From positions 62,001 through 126,000 of the forward strand of contig NZ_JABFMP010000005.1 of assembly GCF_013359595.1 (NCBI RefSeq): a stretch of 64,000 nt of DNA, in the 5' to 3' direction. Positions 44,356 to 52,335 of this stretch are shown here, piece by piece. This DNA is from Pseudomonas sp. C1C7 (GTDB taxonomy: Bacteria > Pseudomonadota > Gammaproteobacteria > Pseudomonadales > Pseudomonadaceae). The translations under genes were made by a program, and so were the position numbers. The notes under the pieces are model-generated. The model was not told the DNA's origin. It did not search any database and saw only the letters and a program-made list of their open reading frames with translations. Every line of letters starts with the position of its first letter. Positions within the stretch are counted from its first letter, which is position 1.

Positions 44356-45360
44356 TCAGTGCCGGCTGGCCCCCATCCGACAGGCGATTTCGAAGGCCTG
44401 GCGGGTGGCGCCGACGTTGGCCTTGCCTTGGCCCGCGATGTCGAAGGCGGTGCCGTGGGCCGGGGTGGTGATCGGGATGGGCAGGCCGCCCTGCACCGTG
44501 ACGCCACGGGAGAAGCCCATCAGCTTGATCGCGATCTGCCCCTGGTCGTGATACATGGTCACCACCGCGTCGAAGGCGCTGGCATCGCCCTGGACCTTGA
44601 GGAAAATCGTGTCGCCCGGGTACGGTCCTTCGGCGGCAATGCCCTGCGCCTGAGCCGTGCGAACGGCCGGGCCGATGATGTCGATTTCTTCCCGGCCGAA
44701 CGAACCGTTGTCGCCGTTGTGCGGGTTCAAACCGCAGACGCCAATCCGCGGTTTCTCCAGGCCGCTGCGCTTGAGCGCGGTGTCGATCAGCTCAATCGCC
44801 TCCACCACCCGCTGCTCACTCAGCATGCCCGGGACTTCGGACAGAGCGACGTGGGACGTCACCCGGGAAGTCCAAAGGTTGTCCAGCACGTTGAACTCAC
44901 AGAACGGTCCATGGAAATCCAGCAACTCGGCAAACCAGTGCAACTCGTCGTTGTGAGCCATGCCGGCCATGTGCAGCGACGTCTTGTTCAGCGGGCCGAA
45001 CAGCACCGCATCGGTGATCCCCGCCTCGGTCAGGCGCAGGGCTTTTTCCAGGGTGTCGAGGCTGTAGCGACCGCCAATCACACTGGCTTCGCTGCGCGGG
45101 AAATCACCGACCGCATCACCGCGAAAATCGTAGAACAGCGGCGTGTCATCGACGAACGACAACTGCTCAAGCGAATCCACCTGGCGATAGGGAAACTGCA
45201 CCCCGGCGATGTCCATGCCGCGACGCATTTCCGTTTCATCGGCGATCAGGATCACCTGGGCCTTGCTGCGTACTTCAGCCTCGGCGAGCAGCCGGGCGAT
45301 CAGTTCCGGGCCGATGCCCGCCGGGTCGCCCAGGACCATCGCGATGGTAGTTTTTTTCAT
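44356..45360 (-). CDS. PdxA-family dehydrogenase (PdxA2 type)
   Basis: A 334-residue homologue of 4-hydroxythreonine-4-phosphate dehydrogenase, with GDPAGIGPELIARLL at the N-terminus, the metal/NAD region HMAGMAHNDELHWF near residue 130, and TPAHGTAFDIAGQGKANVG near the C-terminus. PdxA2 enzymes oxidise and decarboxylate phosphorylated C4 sugar acids, and TphB-type relatives act on cis-diols. No DUF1537 kinase, the usual partner in threonate or erythronate pathways, is present here. It overlaps the amidohydrolase by 4 bases and is the last gene of the MFS-amidohydrolase unit, so a catabolic rather than vitamin B6 role is likely. Confidence 0.86.
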   Translation of the reverse strand: MKKTTIAMVLGDPAGIGPELIARLLAEAEVRSKAQVILIADETEMRRGMDIAGVQFPYRQVDSLEQLSFVDDTPLFYDFRGDAVGDFPRSEASVIGGRYSLDTLEKALRLTEAGITDAVLFGPLNKTSLHMAGMAHNDELHWFAELLDFHGPFCEFNVLDNLWTSRVTSHVALSEVPGMLSEQRVVEAIELIDTALKRSGLEKPRIGVCGLNPHNGDNGSFGREEIDIIGPAVRTAQAQGIAAEGPYPGDTIFLKVQGDASAFDAVVTMYHDQGQIAIKLMGFSRGVTVQGGLPIPITTPAHGTAFDIAGQGKANVGATRQAFEIACRMGASRH

Positions 45361-46328
45361 GCTTCACTCCTCAAGGGTTCAGGCTGCGCCCGGTCAATGG
45401 CGCAAGGCTCGCAGCGATAGATGCGCTGCGCGTTGCTGTAGAACAGTCGCTCCTGATCGGCCACGGGCAGATCGGCGACGATGGATTTGAAACCGCTGTA
45501 GATGTCATCGAACGAGCCGCACAGGCTGTCCACCGGGAAGTTGCTGGCGAACATCACCCGGGCGGTGCCGAACATGGCGATCACCTCGCGCACGATCCAG
45601 GCGTTGTCGATGGCGCGCCATGCCCTGCCCGCCTGTCCCAGGCCGGAAATCTTCACCTGCACGTTCGGCCACTCGGCCAGGCGCGACATCGCCAGGCGCC
45701 AGCCGGCCAGGCCTTCGGCGCTGCGATCGCTGGGCAGACCGGCGTGGTTGAGGATCAGCGTGGTACCGGGAAAGTCCCGGGCCAGGCGCTCGGCTTCGTG
45801 CAGGTTCCACCAGGGCGTCTGCAAGTCGAAATGTAGCCCCAACCCTTGCAGCGCGGCATAGCTGCGGCGCCAATGCTCATTGCTCATCAGGCTGCGCACA
45901 TGGCCCACCTCGGCCGGCGTGGTCGGGCCACCGGGTTTGTGCCGCACGCTGCGCACGCACTTGAAACCCGCCTGCTCGGTGAGCACCGCGATGGCGTCCG
46001 GATGATCGAGCCAGGCTTGCGCGACGATCGCGTTCGGCACGCCGTAGCGGGCGGCCAGTTGTTCGATGAAACGGGTCTCGCCAATCGGATCCTGCGGGTC
46101 CCATTCGGTCTCGATGTACACCGTTTGCACGACGTTGTGGGGACCGGCATCGGCGAAATAATCGTCGGGAAAATAACGACGCTTGATCGCACTGTAATCA
46201 CCGTAGCGAAACGGGATATTCGCCTCGGGCGCGAGCCACGGATGGTGGTTGATCGTCGGGTCCCAGAAATGATGATGGGCGTCGATGATCGGGCCTCTCC
46301 AAAGGCTTCTTGAGGACGACTCAGCCAT
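45357..46328 (-). CDS. Amidohydrolase family protein (sugar lactonase-like)
   Basis: A 323-residue TIM-barrel metal hydrolase of the COG3618 kind, which includes L-fuconolactonase, L-rhamnono-lactonase and 2-pyrone-4,6-dicarboxylate lactonase. The first-strand metal motif is IIDAHHHFWDP near residue 17, with NHAGLPSD mid-protein and FASNFPVDS near 260. I start at MAESSSRSLW (46328), which overlaps the MFS stop by 8 bases. The expected role is opening of a sugar lactone before dehydration. The substrate cannot be read from sequence. Confidence 0.84.
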   Translation of the reverse strand: MAESSSRSLWRGPIIDAHHHFWDPTINHHPWLAPEANIPFRYGDYSAIKRRYFPDDYFADAGPHNVVQTVYIETEWDPQDPIGETRFIEQLAARYGVPNAIVAQAWLDHPDAIAVLTEQAGFKCVRSVRHKPGGPTTPAEVGHVRSLMSNEHWRRSYAALQGLGLHFDLQTPWWNLHEAERLARDFPGTTLILNHAGLPSDRSAEGLAGWRLAMSRLAEWPNVQVKISGLGQAGRAWRAIDNAWIVREVIAMFGTARVMFASNFPVDSLCGSFDDIYSGFKSIVADLPVADQERLFYSNAQRIYRCEPCAIDRAQPEPLRSEA

Positions 46329-47661
46329 GACGCACCTCATCCAGGCTGATGAACAGGGTGGCGAGCACGAACACCGCCGAACACACCGCGAAGAACCCGA
46401 GCACCGGCGCGAAGCCACCGCTCATTTGCAGAATCACACCCACCAGGATCGGCACCGCGATACCGCCGGTGCTGCCGGCCATGTTCATCACGCCGCCGAT
46501 CAGCCCGACCCGCGCCGGAGCCGCCAGCAATGAAGGGAAGCTCCAGTAGAGACTGCCCCACATCAGGAAGAACGCGGTCAACGCCAAGAGGGCCACGGCG
46601 GCGTAGGGATTGCTCAGGGTCGGCAACAGCAGGAAGGCGCCGAGGGCCACCACGCCGGAGAACGCCAGCAGGCTCTTGACCGCCACCCCGCGCCGCACGC
46701 CCTTGCGGATCAGGCCATCGCAGAGGAAACCACCGGTCAGCGAACCCAGGGCGCCGCAGATGAAAATCACGAAGGTCGCCGCGCCAATGCCCTTGATGTC
46801 AAAGCCGCGAGCCTGGGACAGATAACTCGGGCCCCAGGTCAACAGACCGAAATACACCATCGCCCAACTGGCCCGACCGATCAGCAGTCCGCTCAGGGAG
46901 CGCATGGCGATGCCCAGGCCCTTGACCGGCGCACGGGCGGCTTCGGCAGCCGGCGTGGCGCGCCCGGCGTTGATCTTTTCCAGCTCCAGCGCATTGACCT
47001 GTGGATGGGTATTGGGGTCGTCGCGCAGATAACGCCACGCCAGCCAGGCCAGCGCCAGGGTCGCGACACCGGCAATCACGAACGCCAGACGCCAGGAATC
47101 CAGCGCGACAATCAGATAGGCGATGATCAGACCGCCAAGCGCCACGCCCAACGGGCTGCCGCTGTCCATCAGCACTGCCCCGCGACTGCGCTCGCTGGGC
47201 GCCAGCCACAGGGAAATCAGCTTGCCGCCGGAGGGGAACAATGGCGCCTCCGACGCCCCCAGTGCTACGCGGGCAAACAGCAATGACAGGCCGCCGGTGG
47301 CAAACGCCGCCAGTACCTGGAAGGTGCCCCACAAGCCGGTGGACCAGCCGATCACCCGATGCGGGCCGAAGCGATCGATCAGCCAGCCGCCAGGAATCTG
47401 CAACAGCGCATAGGCCCAGAAAAAGCTGCTGAGAATCAGCCCTTGCATGCTCGGTGACAGGGAAAACTCGTTGGCGATGGTCGGCATGGCGATGGACAGC
47501 GACACCCGATCGATCAGGTTGACCATGGTCAGCGCAAAGATGATCGCGAAGATCCGCCAGCGCACATTGCTGGCCTTCGCGGCGGTGGGCTGCGCGATTG
47601 CAGCGGCAGCGGACGGAGCCTCGGCGCCGGTCAACTGCAGGGAAGCACTGGGACGAGCCAT
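46321..47661 (-). CDS. MFS transporter, anion:cation symporter type
   Basis: A 446-residue major facilitator with 12 predicted helices, of the group that carries hexonates such as galactonate and glucarate. Typical parts are FALTMVNLIDRVSLSIAMPTI in helix 1, then the loop 2-3 region GGWLIDRFGPHRVIGW and RVALGASEAPLFPSGGKLI. It is first in a unit with the amidohydrolase and PdxA-like genes and has the shared regulatory block 81 bases upstream. It is a second uptake route beside TctCBA in the same island. Confidence 0.9.
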   Translation of the reverse strand: MARPSASLQLTGAEAPSAAAAIAQPTAAKASNVRWRIFAIIFALTMVNLIDRVSLSIAMPTIANEFSLSPSMQGLILSSFFWAYALLQIPGGWLIDRFGPHRVIGWSTGLWGTFQVLAAFATGGLSLLFARVALGASEAPLFPSGGKLISLWLAPSERSRGAVLMDSGSPLGVALGGLIIAYLIVALDSWRLAFVIAGVATLALAWLAWRYLRDDPNTHPQVNALELEKINAGRATPAAEAARAPVKGLGIAMRSLSGLLIGRASWAMVYFGLLTWGPSYLSQARGFDIKGIGAATFVIFICGALGSLTGGFLCDGLIRKGVRRGVAVKSLLAFSGVVALGAFLLLPTLSNPYAAVALLALTAFFLMWGSLYWSFPSLLAAPARVGLIGGVMNMAGSTGGIAVPILVGVILQMSGGFAPVLGFFAVCSAVFVLATLFISLDEVRHG

Positions 47662-47741
47662 GGTGCGTACCTCTTTTATTATTTTTGTGAGATGCCGCTT
47701 ATCGCGGCCCTGGCGAGCACTATCGAAGGCTCAGCGATAAC

Positions 47742-47786
47742 CGTCTAATCAAACCTGGAAATAAGGCGATAGCCTCGAGTTATGGC
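47742..47786 (-). promoter_or_regulatory. Shared regulatory block, copy B (MFS unit)
   Basis: Read towards the gene: GCCATAACTCGAGGCTATCG, then an ungapped stretch ending TTTGATTAGACG. It matches copies A and C in order, spacing and orientation. TTGATT could be a -35 box; a GATAACC half-site overlaps the 3' end. It lies 81 bases before the MFS ATG. Confidence 0.68.
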
Positions 47787-47845
47787 ACACGCCCCTTTCA
47801 ATGAGCTTTCAGCACTGTTTCCACTTGTTTCCAGAACACCGCTCC

Positions 47846-47979
47846 CTGTAGCCGCTGGCGAAGCCTGCGTCCGGCTGCGAAGCAGTCGTGAAATCGCCAA
47901 CGCGGTGTTTCAGATCGACCGCGGACACAGGTTTTGCGACTGCTGCGCAGTCGGACGCAGGCTTCGCCAGCTGCTACAG
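47846..47979. repeat. Long inverted repeat with an inner pair
   Basis: CTGTAGC followed by TGGCGAAGCCTGCGTCCG on the left, and CGGACGCAGGCTTCGCCAGC with CTACAG on the right, enclosing an inner pair around GCTGCGAAGCAGTCG and CGACTGCTGCGCAG. It lies in the 486-base gap between the divergent MFS and tctC genes. The element resembles a mobile REP-type unit and separates the two regulatory blocks. Confidence 0.75.
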
Positions 47980-48008
47980 GTCTGTACGTTGAGCCTCCAG
48001 ATAGCACA

Positions 48009-48053
48009 GCTATAACCCCAGGCTATCGGCGTATGTATTGTTTTGACTAGACG
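48009..48053 (+). promoter_or_regulatory. Shared regulatory block, copy C (tctCBA unit)
   Basis: Read towards the gene: GCTATAACCCCAGGCTATCG, then an ungapped stretch ending TTTTGACTAGACG. TTGACT (48043-48048) looks like a -35 box about 28 bases after the centre of the ATA-N11-TAT part, the place expected for a LysR recognition site. No good -10 follows, which is usual for activator-dependent promoters. It ends 94 bases before tctC. Confidence 0.7.
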
Positions 48054-48147
48054 CGGCGGCGCGACGTTCCCACACTCGGCCCAGGCTTGCGGCTTCACCG
48101 CGCAGACAAGTCACTCATAACAACTACAAAAACGAGGCTCTTCCATC

Positions 48148-49164
48148 ATGCGAAATGCATTCGTCCGTCGCACTTCCCGTCTGTTTCTCGGCTGCACCCT
48201 GCTCACCGCAGGCGCCCTTCCCGCACTCGCCCAGGCTGCCTGGCAGCCGGACAAGAACGTCGAAATCGTCGTCGCCGGCGGTCCTGGTGGCGGTACCGAC
48301 CAGCTCGGACGCCTGATCCAGTCGATCATCACCACCCACAAGCTGCTCGATGTGAACACCATCGTCCTGAACAAGGGCGGTGGCAACGGCGCCGAAGCCT
48401 TTCTCGACATGAAGATGAACAAGGGCGATGCCGAGAAACTGGTGATCGGCACCAACAACATCTACCTGCTGCCGCTGGTGTCCAAGCTGGGTTACCAATG
48501 GCAGGAACTGACCCCGATTGCCGCCGTGGCCGAGGATGACTTCATTCTCTGGAGCTACAAGGGCGCGCCGTGGAAAGACGCCAAGGGCTTCTATGACGCG
48601 GTCAAGGCCGATCCGTCGAACCTGCGCATGGGCGGCAGCCAGTCCAAGGACGTCGACCAGACCCTGACCCTGCTGCTCAACCAGACCAACAACAGCAAAC
48701 TGGTGTACATCCCCTTCAAGAGCGGCAGCGAGGCCGCCACGCAACTGGCCGGCAAACACATCGCCGCCAACGTCAACAACCCCAGCGAAAGCATCAGCCA
48801 ATGGCGTGGTGATCAGGTCGAACCGCTGTGCGTGTTCAGTAAAGAGCGCATGACCTACACCGAAAAAGTCGCCGGCGACAAAGCCTGGGCCGACGTACCG
48901 ACCTGCCACGAACAGGGCCTGGGCATCGACCAGTACCGTTTCCCGCGCACCGTGTTCATGCCCGGCGAAGTCAGTGCCGAGCAGCGCGCGTTCTACGTCG
49001 AGCTGATGCGCAAGGTCACCGAGACGCCGGAGTTCAAGGCCTACGTCAAGCAGAACGCCTTGGTGCCGACCTTCCTGGAAGGCGAGCCGCTGACCGCCTA
49101 CATCGAACATGACACCGCCCGCGTCACGCCGGTGTTCAAGGAAGCCGGCTGGCTGAAAAACTAA
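48148..49164 (+). CDS. Tripartite tricarboxylate transporter substrate-binding protein
   Basis: A 338-residue periplasmic Bug/TctC-family receptor. The signal peptide is clear (basic RRTSRLFLG, hydrophobic CTLLTAGALPALAQA, cleavage after AQA near residue 30). The fold-defining motif EIVVAGGPGGGTDQLGRL follows, and ligand loops such as GGSQSKDVDQ are typical. It binds a carboxylate in the periplasm and delivers it to TctBA. It is first in the tctCBA-lysR unit, with a shared regulatory block upstream. Confidence 0.92.
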   Translation: MRNAFVRRTSRLFLGCTLLTAGALPALAQAAWQPDKNVEIVVAGGPGGGTDQLGRLIQSIITTHKLLDVNTIVLNKGGGNGAEAFLDMKMNKGDAEKLVIGTNNIYLLPLVSKLGYQWQELTPIAAVAEDDFILWSYKGAPWKDAKGFYDAVKADPSNLRMGGSQSKDVDQTLTLLLNQTNNSKLVYIPFKSGSEAATQLAGKHIAANVNNPSESISQWRGDQVEPLCVFSKERMTYTEKVAGDKAWADVPTCHEQGLGIDQYRFPRTVFMPGEVSAEQRAFYVELMRKVTETPEFKAYVKQNALVPTFLEGEPLTAYIEHDTARVTPVFKEAGWLKN

Positions 49165-49216
49165 AGTTGTCCGGCCGCTCGCCTGCGGGCGGCCGTCCTC
49201 TGCTGGAGACGTTTTC

Positions 49217-49750
49217 ATGTCCCATTCTTCGGATTCACCGGCGCTGGTCGGCACCCGCTGGGTCGAACTCGGCCTGGCGCTGTTCACCACCGTGCTTGGC
49301 GTGGTGGTGATGTTCGGCAGCCACGAACAAGGCATCGGCTGGGGCGACGCCGGCCCCGAGCCGGGTTACTTCCCCTTCTACATCGGCCTGCTGTTGTGCG
49401 CCGCCAGCGTCGCCAATGGCGTATTGGCGCTGGTGCGCTGGCAGGCCCTGAGCGTGGCGTTCGTCAGCCGCAGCGCGTTCCGCCAGGTGATGTCGGTGTT
49501 TGTGCCGATTGCCCTGTTCGTCGGCGCCATGCCGTTCACCGGGATCTACATCGCGTCTGCGGTGTTCATCGCCTGGTTCATGTGGCGTGACACCGTGCGC
49601 GCCAAACCCTATGGCAAGTGGATGATCGCCAGTGTTTCGCTGGGCGCGGCGCTGTTCAGCTATCTGGTCTTCGCGCTGTGGTTCAAGGTCCCGCTGGATG
49701 CAGGTCCCCTGGGCGACGGTATTGCCCTGGCCTGGAGACATTTCAAATGA
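49217..49750 (+). CDS. Tripartite tricarboxylate transporter TctB family protein
   Basis: A 177-residue small membrane subunit with four hydrophobic helices (for example VELGLALFTTVLGVVVMFG and FPFYIGLLLCAASVANGVLAL) and the GPEPGYFPFYIG motif usual for TctB. It starts 52 bases after tctC with CTGGAG as ribosome site and overlaps tctA by 4 bases, so translation is coupled. It associates with TctA in the inner membrane. Confidence 0.92.
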   Translation: MSHSSDSPALVGTRWVELGLALFTTVLGVVVMFGSHEQGIGWGDAGPEPGYFPFYIGLLLCAASVANGVLALVRWQALSVAFVSRSAFRQVMSVFVPIALFVGAMPFTGIYIASAVFIAWFMWRDTVRAKPYGKWMIASVSLGAALFSYLVFALWFKVPLDAGPLGDGIALAWRHFK

Positions 49751-51276
49751 GCGAATTCGATTCCCTGCTGCAAGGCATGAACCTGATCCTCACGCCGGGC
49801 CACATCGGCCTGATGGTGGTCGGCGTGCTGCTGGGCATTCTGGTCGGCGTGTTGCCCGGCCTTGGCGCCCCCAACGGCGTGGCACTGCTGCTGCCGCTGA
49901 CGTTCACCATGTCGCCGGTGTCGGCGATCATTTTGCTGTCGTGCATGTATTGGGGGGCGTTGTTCGGCGGATCGATCACCTCCATTCTGTTCAACATACC
50001 CGGTGAACCCTCATCGGTGGCGACGACCTTCGACGGCTACCCGATGGCCCGCGAAGGCCGCGCCGCCGAAGCCCTGACCGCCGCGTTCAGCTCAGCGCTG
50101 ATCGGCGCGCTGTGCGGCGTCATGCTGCTGACCTTCCTGTCGACCCGCATTGCCGAGTTCGCCATGTCCTTCAGCTCACCGGAGTTCTTCGCGGTGTATC
50201 TGTTGGCGTTCTGCACCTTCATCGGCATGAGCAAGAACCCGCCGCTGAAAACCGTGGTGGCGATGATGATCGGCTTCGCCATGGCGGCGGTCGGCATGGA
50301 CACCGTGTCCGGCAACCTGCGCCTGACCTTCGACCAGCCGATCCTGATGACCGGCATCAGCTTCGAAGTGGCGGTGATCGGACTGTTCGGCATCGGCGAA
50401 ATCCTCTGCACCGTGGAGGAAGGCCTGGTGTTCCGTGGCGAGCATGCGCGGATTACGCCGATGGTGATTCTGCGCACCTGGGCAAAACTGCCGCGCTATT
50501 GGTGGACGATCGTGCGCAGCACCCTGGTCGGTTGCTGGATGGGCATCACCCCCGGTGGCCCGACCGCGGCATCGTTCATGAGCTACAGCCTGGCCCGGCG
50601 CTTCTCGAAGAATCGCGATAGCTTCGGCAAGGGCGAAGTCGAAGGGGTGATCGCCCCGGAAACCGCCGACCACGCCGCCGGCACCAGCGCCCTGCTGCCG
50701 ATGCTGACCCTGGGCATTCCGGGTTCGGCCACAGCCGCGGTGATGCTCGGTGGCCTGATGATCTGGGGCCTGCACCCTGGCCCGACGTTGTTCGTTGAAC
50801 AGCACGATTTTGTCTGGGGCCTGATCGCGAGCATGTACCTGGGCAACGTGGTGAGTCTGATCGGGGTGTTGGCGACCGTACCGCTGTTCGCCTCGATCCT
50901 GCGCATTCCGTTCTCGATCATCGCGCCGATCATCATCATGGTCTGCGCCATCGGTGCCTACTCGGTGCACAACTCGTTCTTCGACGTGGTGCTGATGCTC
51001 GGCTTCGGCGCACTGGGTTACCTGTTCAAGAAACTCGGCTACCCGATCGCGCCGCTGGTGCTGGCGGCGGTGTTGGGCGACAAGGCGGAAGACGCGTTCC
51101 GTCAGTCGATGCTGTTCTCGGATGGGCAACTGGGAATCTTCTGGTCCAACCCGTTGGTGGGCAGCCTGACCACGGCCGCCCTGCTGATGCTGTTCTGGCC
51201 GATGATTTCCAAAGCGCTGCAAACCCTGATCGGCCTGCGCAAATCCCCAGCCGCCAAGGCAAAATCGGTGCTGTGA
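49747..51276 (+). CDS. Tripartite tricarboxylate transporter permease TctA
   Basis: A 509-residue permease with about 12 helices. The conserved TctA signatures are visible: GVLPGLGAPNGVALLLPLT near residue 40, YWGALFGGSITSILFNIPGE near 75, and the second half mirror TPGGPTAASFMSY and LLPMLTLGIPGSATAAVMLGG. It starts at the ATG 49747 inside the tctB stop (ATGA). It couples carboxylate uptake to an ion gradient. The substrate should match the sugar-acid enzymes of the island, but this is inference. Confidence 0.95.
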   Translation: MSEFDSLLQGMNLILTPGHIGLMVVGVLLGILVGVLPGLGAPNGVALLLPLTFTMSPVSAIILLSCMYWGALFGGSITSILFNIPGEPSSVATTFDGYPMAREGRAAEALTAAFSSALIGALCGVMLLTFLSTRIAEFAMSFSSPEFFAVYLLAFCTFIGMSKNPPLKTVVAMMIGFAMAAVGMDTVSGNLRLTFDQPILMTGISFEVAVIGLFGIGEILCTVEEGLVFRGEHARITPMVILRTWAKLPRYWWTIVRSTLVGCWMGITPGGPTAASFMSYSLARRFSKNRDSFGKGEVEGVIAPETADHAAGTSALLPMLTLGIPGSATAAVMLGGLMIWGLHPGPTLFVEQHDFVWGLIASMYLGNVVSLIGVLATVPLFASILRIPFSIIAPIIIMVCAIGAYSVHNSFFDVVLMLGFGALGYLFKKLGYPIAPLVLAAVLGDKAEDAFRQSMLFSDGQLGIFWSNPLVGSLTTAALLMLFWPMISKALQTLIGLRKSPAAKAKSVL

Positions 51277-51345
51277 CACAGCAATGCTGGCAACGCCTGA
51301 CATTTGTTGTCAGGCTTGCCGCAGTCTTTTCTGCGAGCGCGGCCC

Positions 51346-52287
51346 ATGACCCGAATTCCTGTTGCCAATGTGATCCACAGCCGTCTGCGTCTGCGCCAAC
51401 TGCGCCTGATGCTGGCGCTACAGGAGTTCGGCTCGCTGCGCCGCGCCGCCGACCACATCGGCATGACCCAGCCGGCAGCGACCAAAATGCTGCACGAAGC
51501 CGAGGACCTGCTCGGTGTCGAACTCTTCGAGCGCCTGCCTCGGGGCATGCGCTCCACCCCGTTCGGGGAAACCGTCATCTACTACGCGCGCATGGTCTTC
51601 GCCGAACTGAGCGGCATGCGCGAGGAACTGGTGGCCCTGGAATCCGGCAACCTGGGCCGGGTGGCGGTCGGCGCCATTCCGGCTTTGGCGTCGGGGCTGT
51701 TGACCCGCACTATCGCGACCTTGAAACAGAGCCATCCACGACTGTCCATGAGCATTCAGGTCGACACCAGCGACGTGCTGGTGCAGGCGCTGCTGCAGGA
51801 TCAACTGGACGTGGTGCTGGGGCGAATCCCGGTCGGGGCAAGGGCCGAGGAATTGCTCTTCGACAGCCTGGGCGAAGAAGCCCTGTGCGTGATCTGCGGC
51901 GCGCAGAATCCGCTGGCGCGGGAAACCCAGTTGAGCTGGGCCGAATTGCAGAACCAGACGTGGGTACTGCAACAGCATCCAAGCCCAATGCGCGCGATCA
52001 TCAATCAGGTGTTCCACAACGCGCGGGTCGACATCCCCAGCAGCATCGTCGAGACCACTTCGATCATGACCCTGCTCTCGCTGATCCAGCAGACCGACAT
52101 GCTCGGCGTGACGCCGGTGTCGGTGGTCGAGGATTACCCGGGGCGCGACTTGCTGGCGGTATTGCCGATCAAGTTCGAGGCACGGTTGCCCCCTTATGGC
52201 TTGATCACCCGCCGTCATCGCATTCAATCGTCGGCGATGCAGGCGTTCATGCATTCGGTGCGCGCCGAGCATACGCTAGCCAAATGA
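51346..52287 (+). CDS. LysR family regulator of the sugar-acid island
   Basis: A 313-residue LysR protein: helix-turn-helix SLRRAADHIGMTQPAATKMLHE near residues 28-48, followed by LFERLPRGMRSTPFGE and a sensor domain (VAVGAIPALASGLL). It is of the class with RLRLRQLRLMLAL at the start, common for aromatic and sugar-acid operons. It lies 69 bases after tctA in the same direction and is the only regulator in the island, so it is the obvious candidate to bind the three shared blocks. The ATG at 51346 is preferred over a longer frame by 14 residues. A terminator overlaps its end. Confidence 0.92.
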   Translation: MTRIPVANVIHSRLRLRQLRLMLALQEFGSLRRAADHIGMTQPAATKMLHEAEDLLGVELFERLPRGMRSTPFGETVIYYARMVFAELSGMREELVALESGNLGRVAVGAIPALASGLLTRTIATLKQSHPRLSMSIQVDTSDVLVQALLQDQLDVVLGRIPVGARAEELLFDSLGEEALCVICGAQNPLARETQLSWAELQNQTWVLQQHPSPMRAIINQVFHNARVDIPSSIVETTSIMTLLSLIQQTDMLGVTPVSVVEDYPGRDLLAVLPIKFEARLPPYGLITRRHRIQSSAMQAFMHSVRAEHTLAK

Positions 52288-52324
52288 AAAGGCCCGGTGC
52301 AATCAATGCACCGGGCCTTTTTCG
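52287..52324. terminator. Bidirectional terminator between lysR and EamA genes
   Basis: AAGGCCCGGTGCA and TGCACCGGGCCTT form a 13-bp stem with a 4-base loop, with AAAA before and TTTTTC after. It serves both convergent genes. Confidence 0.9.
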
Positions 52325-52335
52325 GGTTGCCTGAT

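Noticed and set aside
44356..45360. The housekeeping vitamin B6 pdxA gene
   Set aside because: It overlaps a catabolic amidohydrolase and shares an island with sugar-acid genes and transporters; housekeeping pdxA usually lies with ksgA or surA, which are absent here.
47782..48015. Plus-strand 77-codon frame between the MFS gene and tctC
   Set aside because: It spans the inverted repeat and regulatory block C and has no protein family features.
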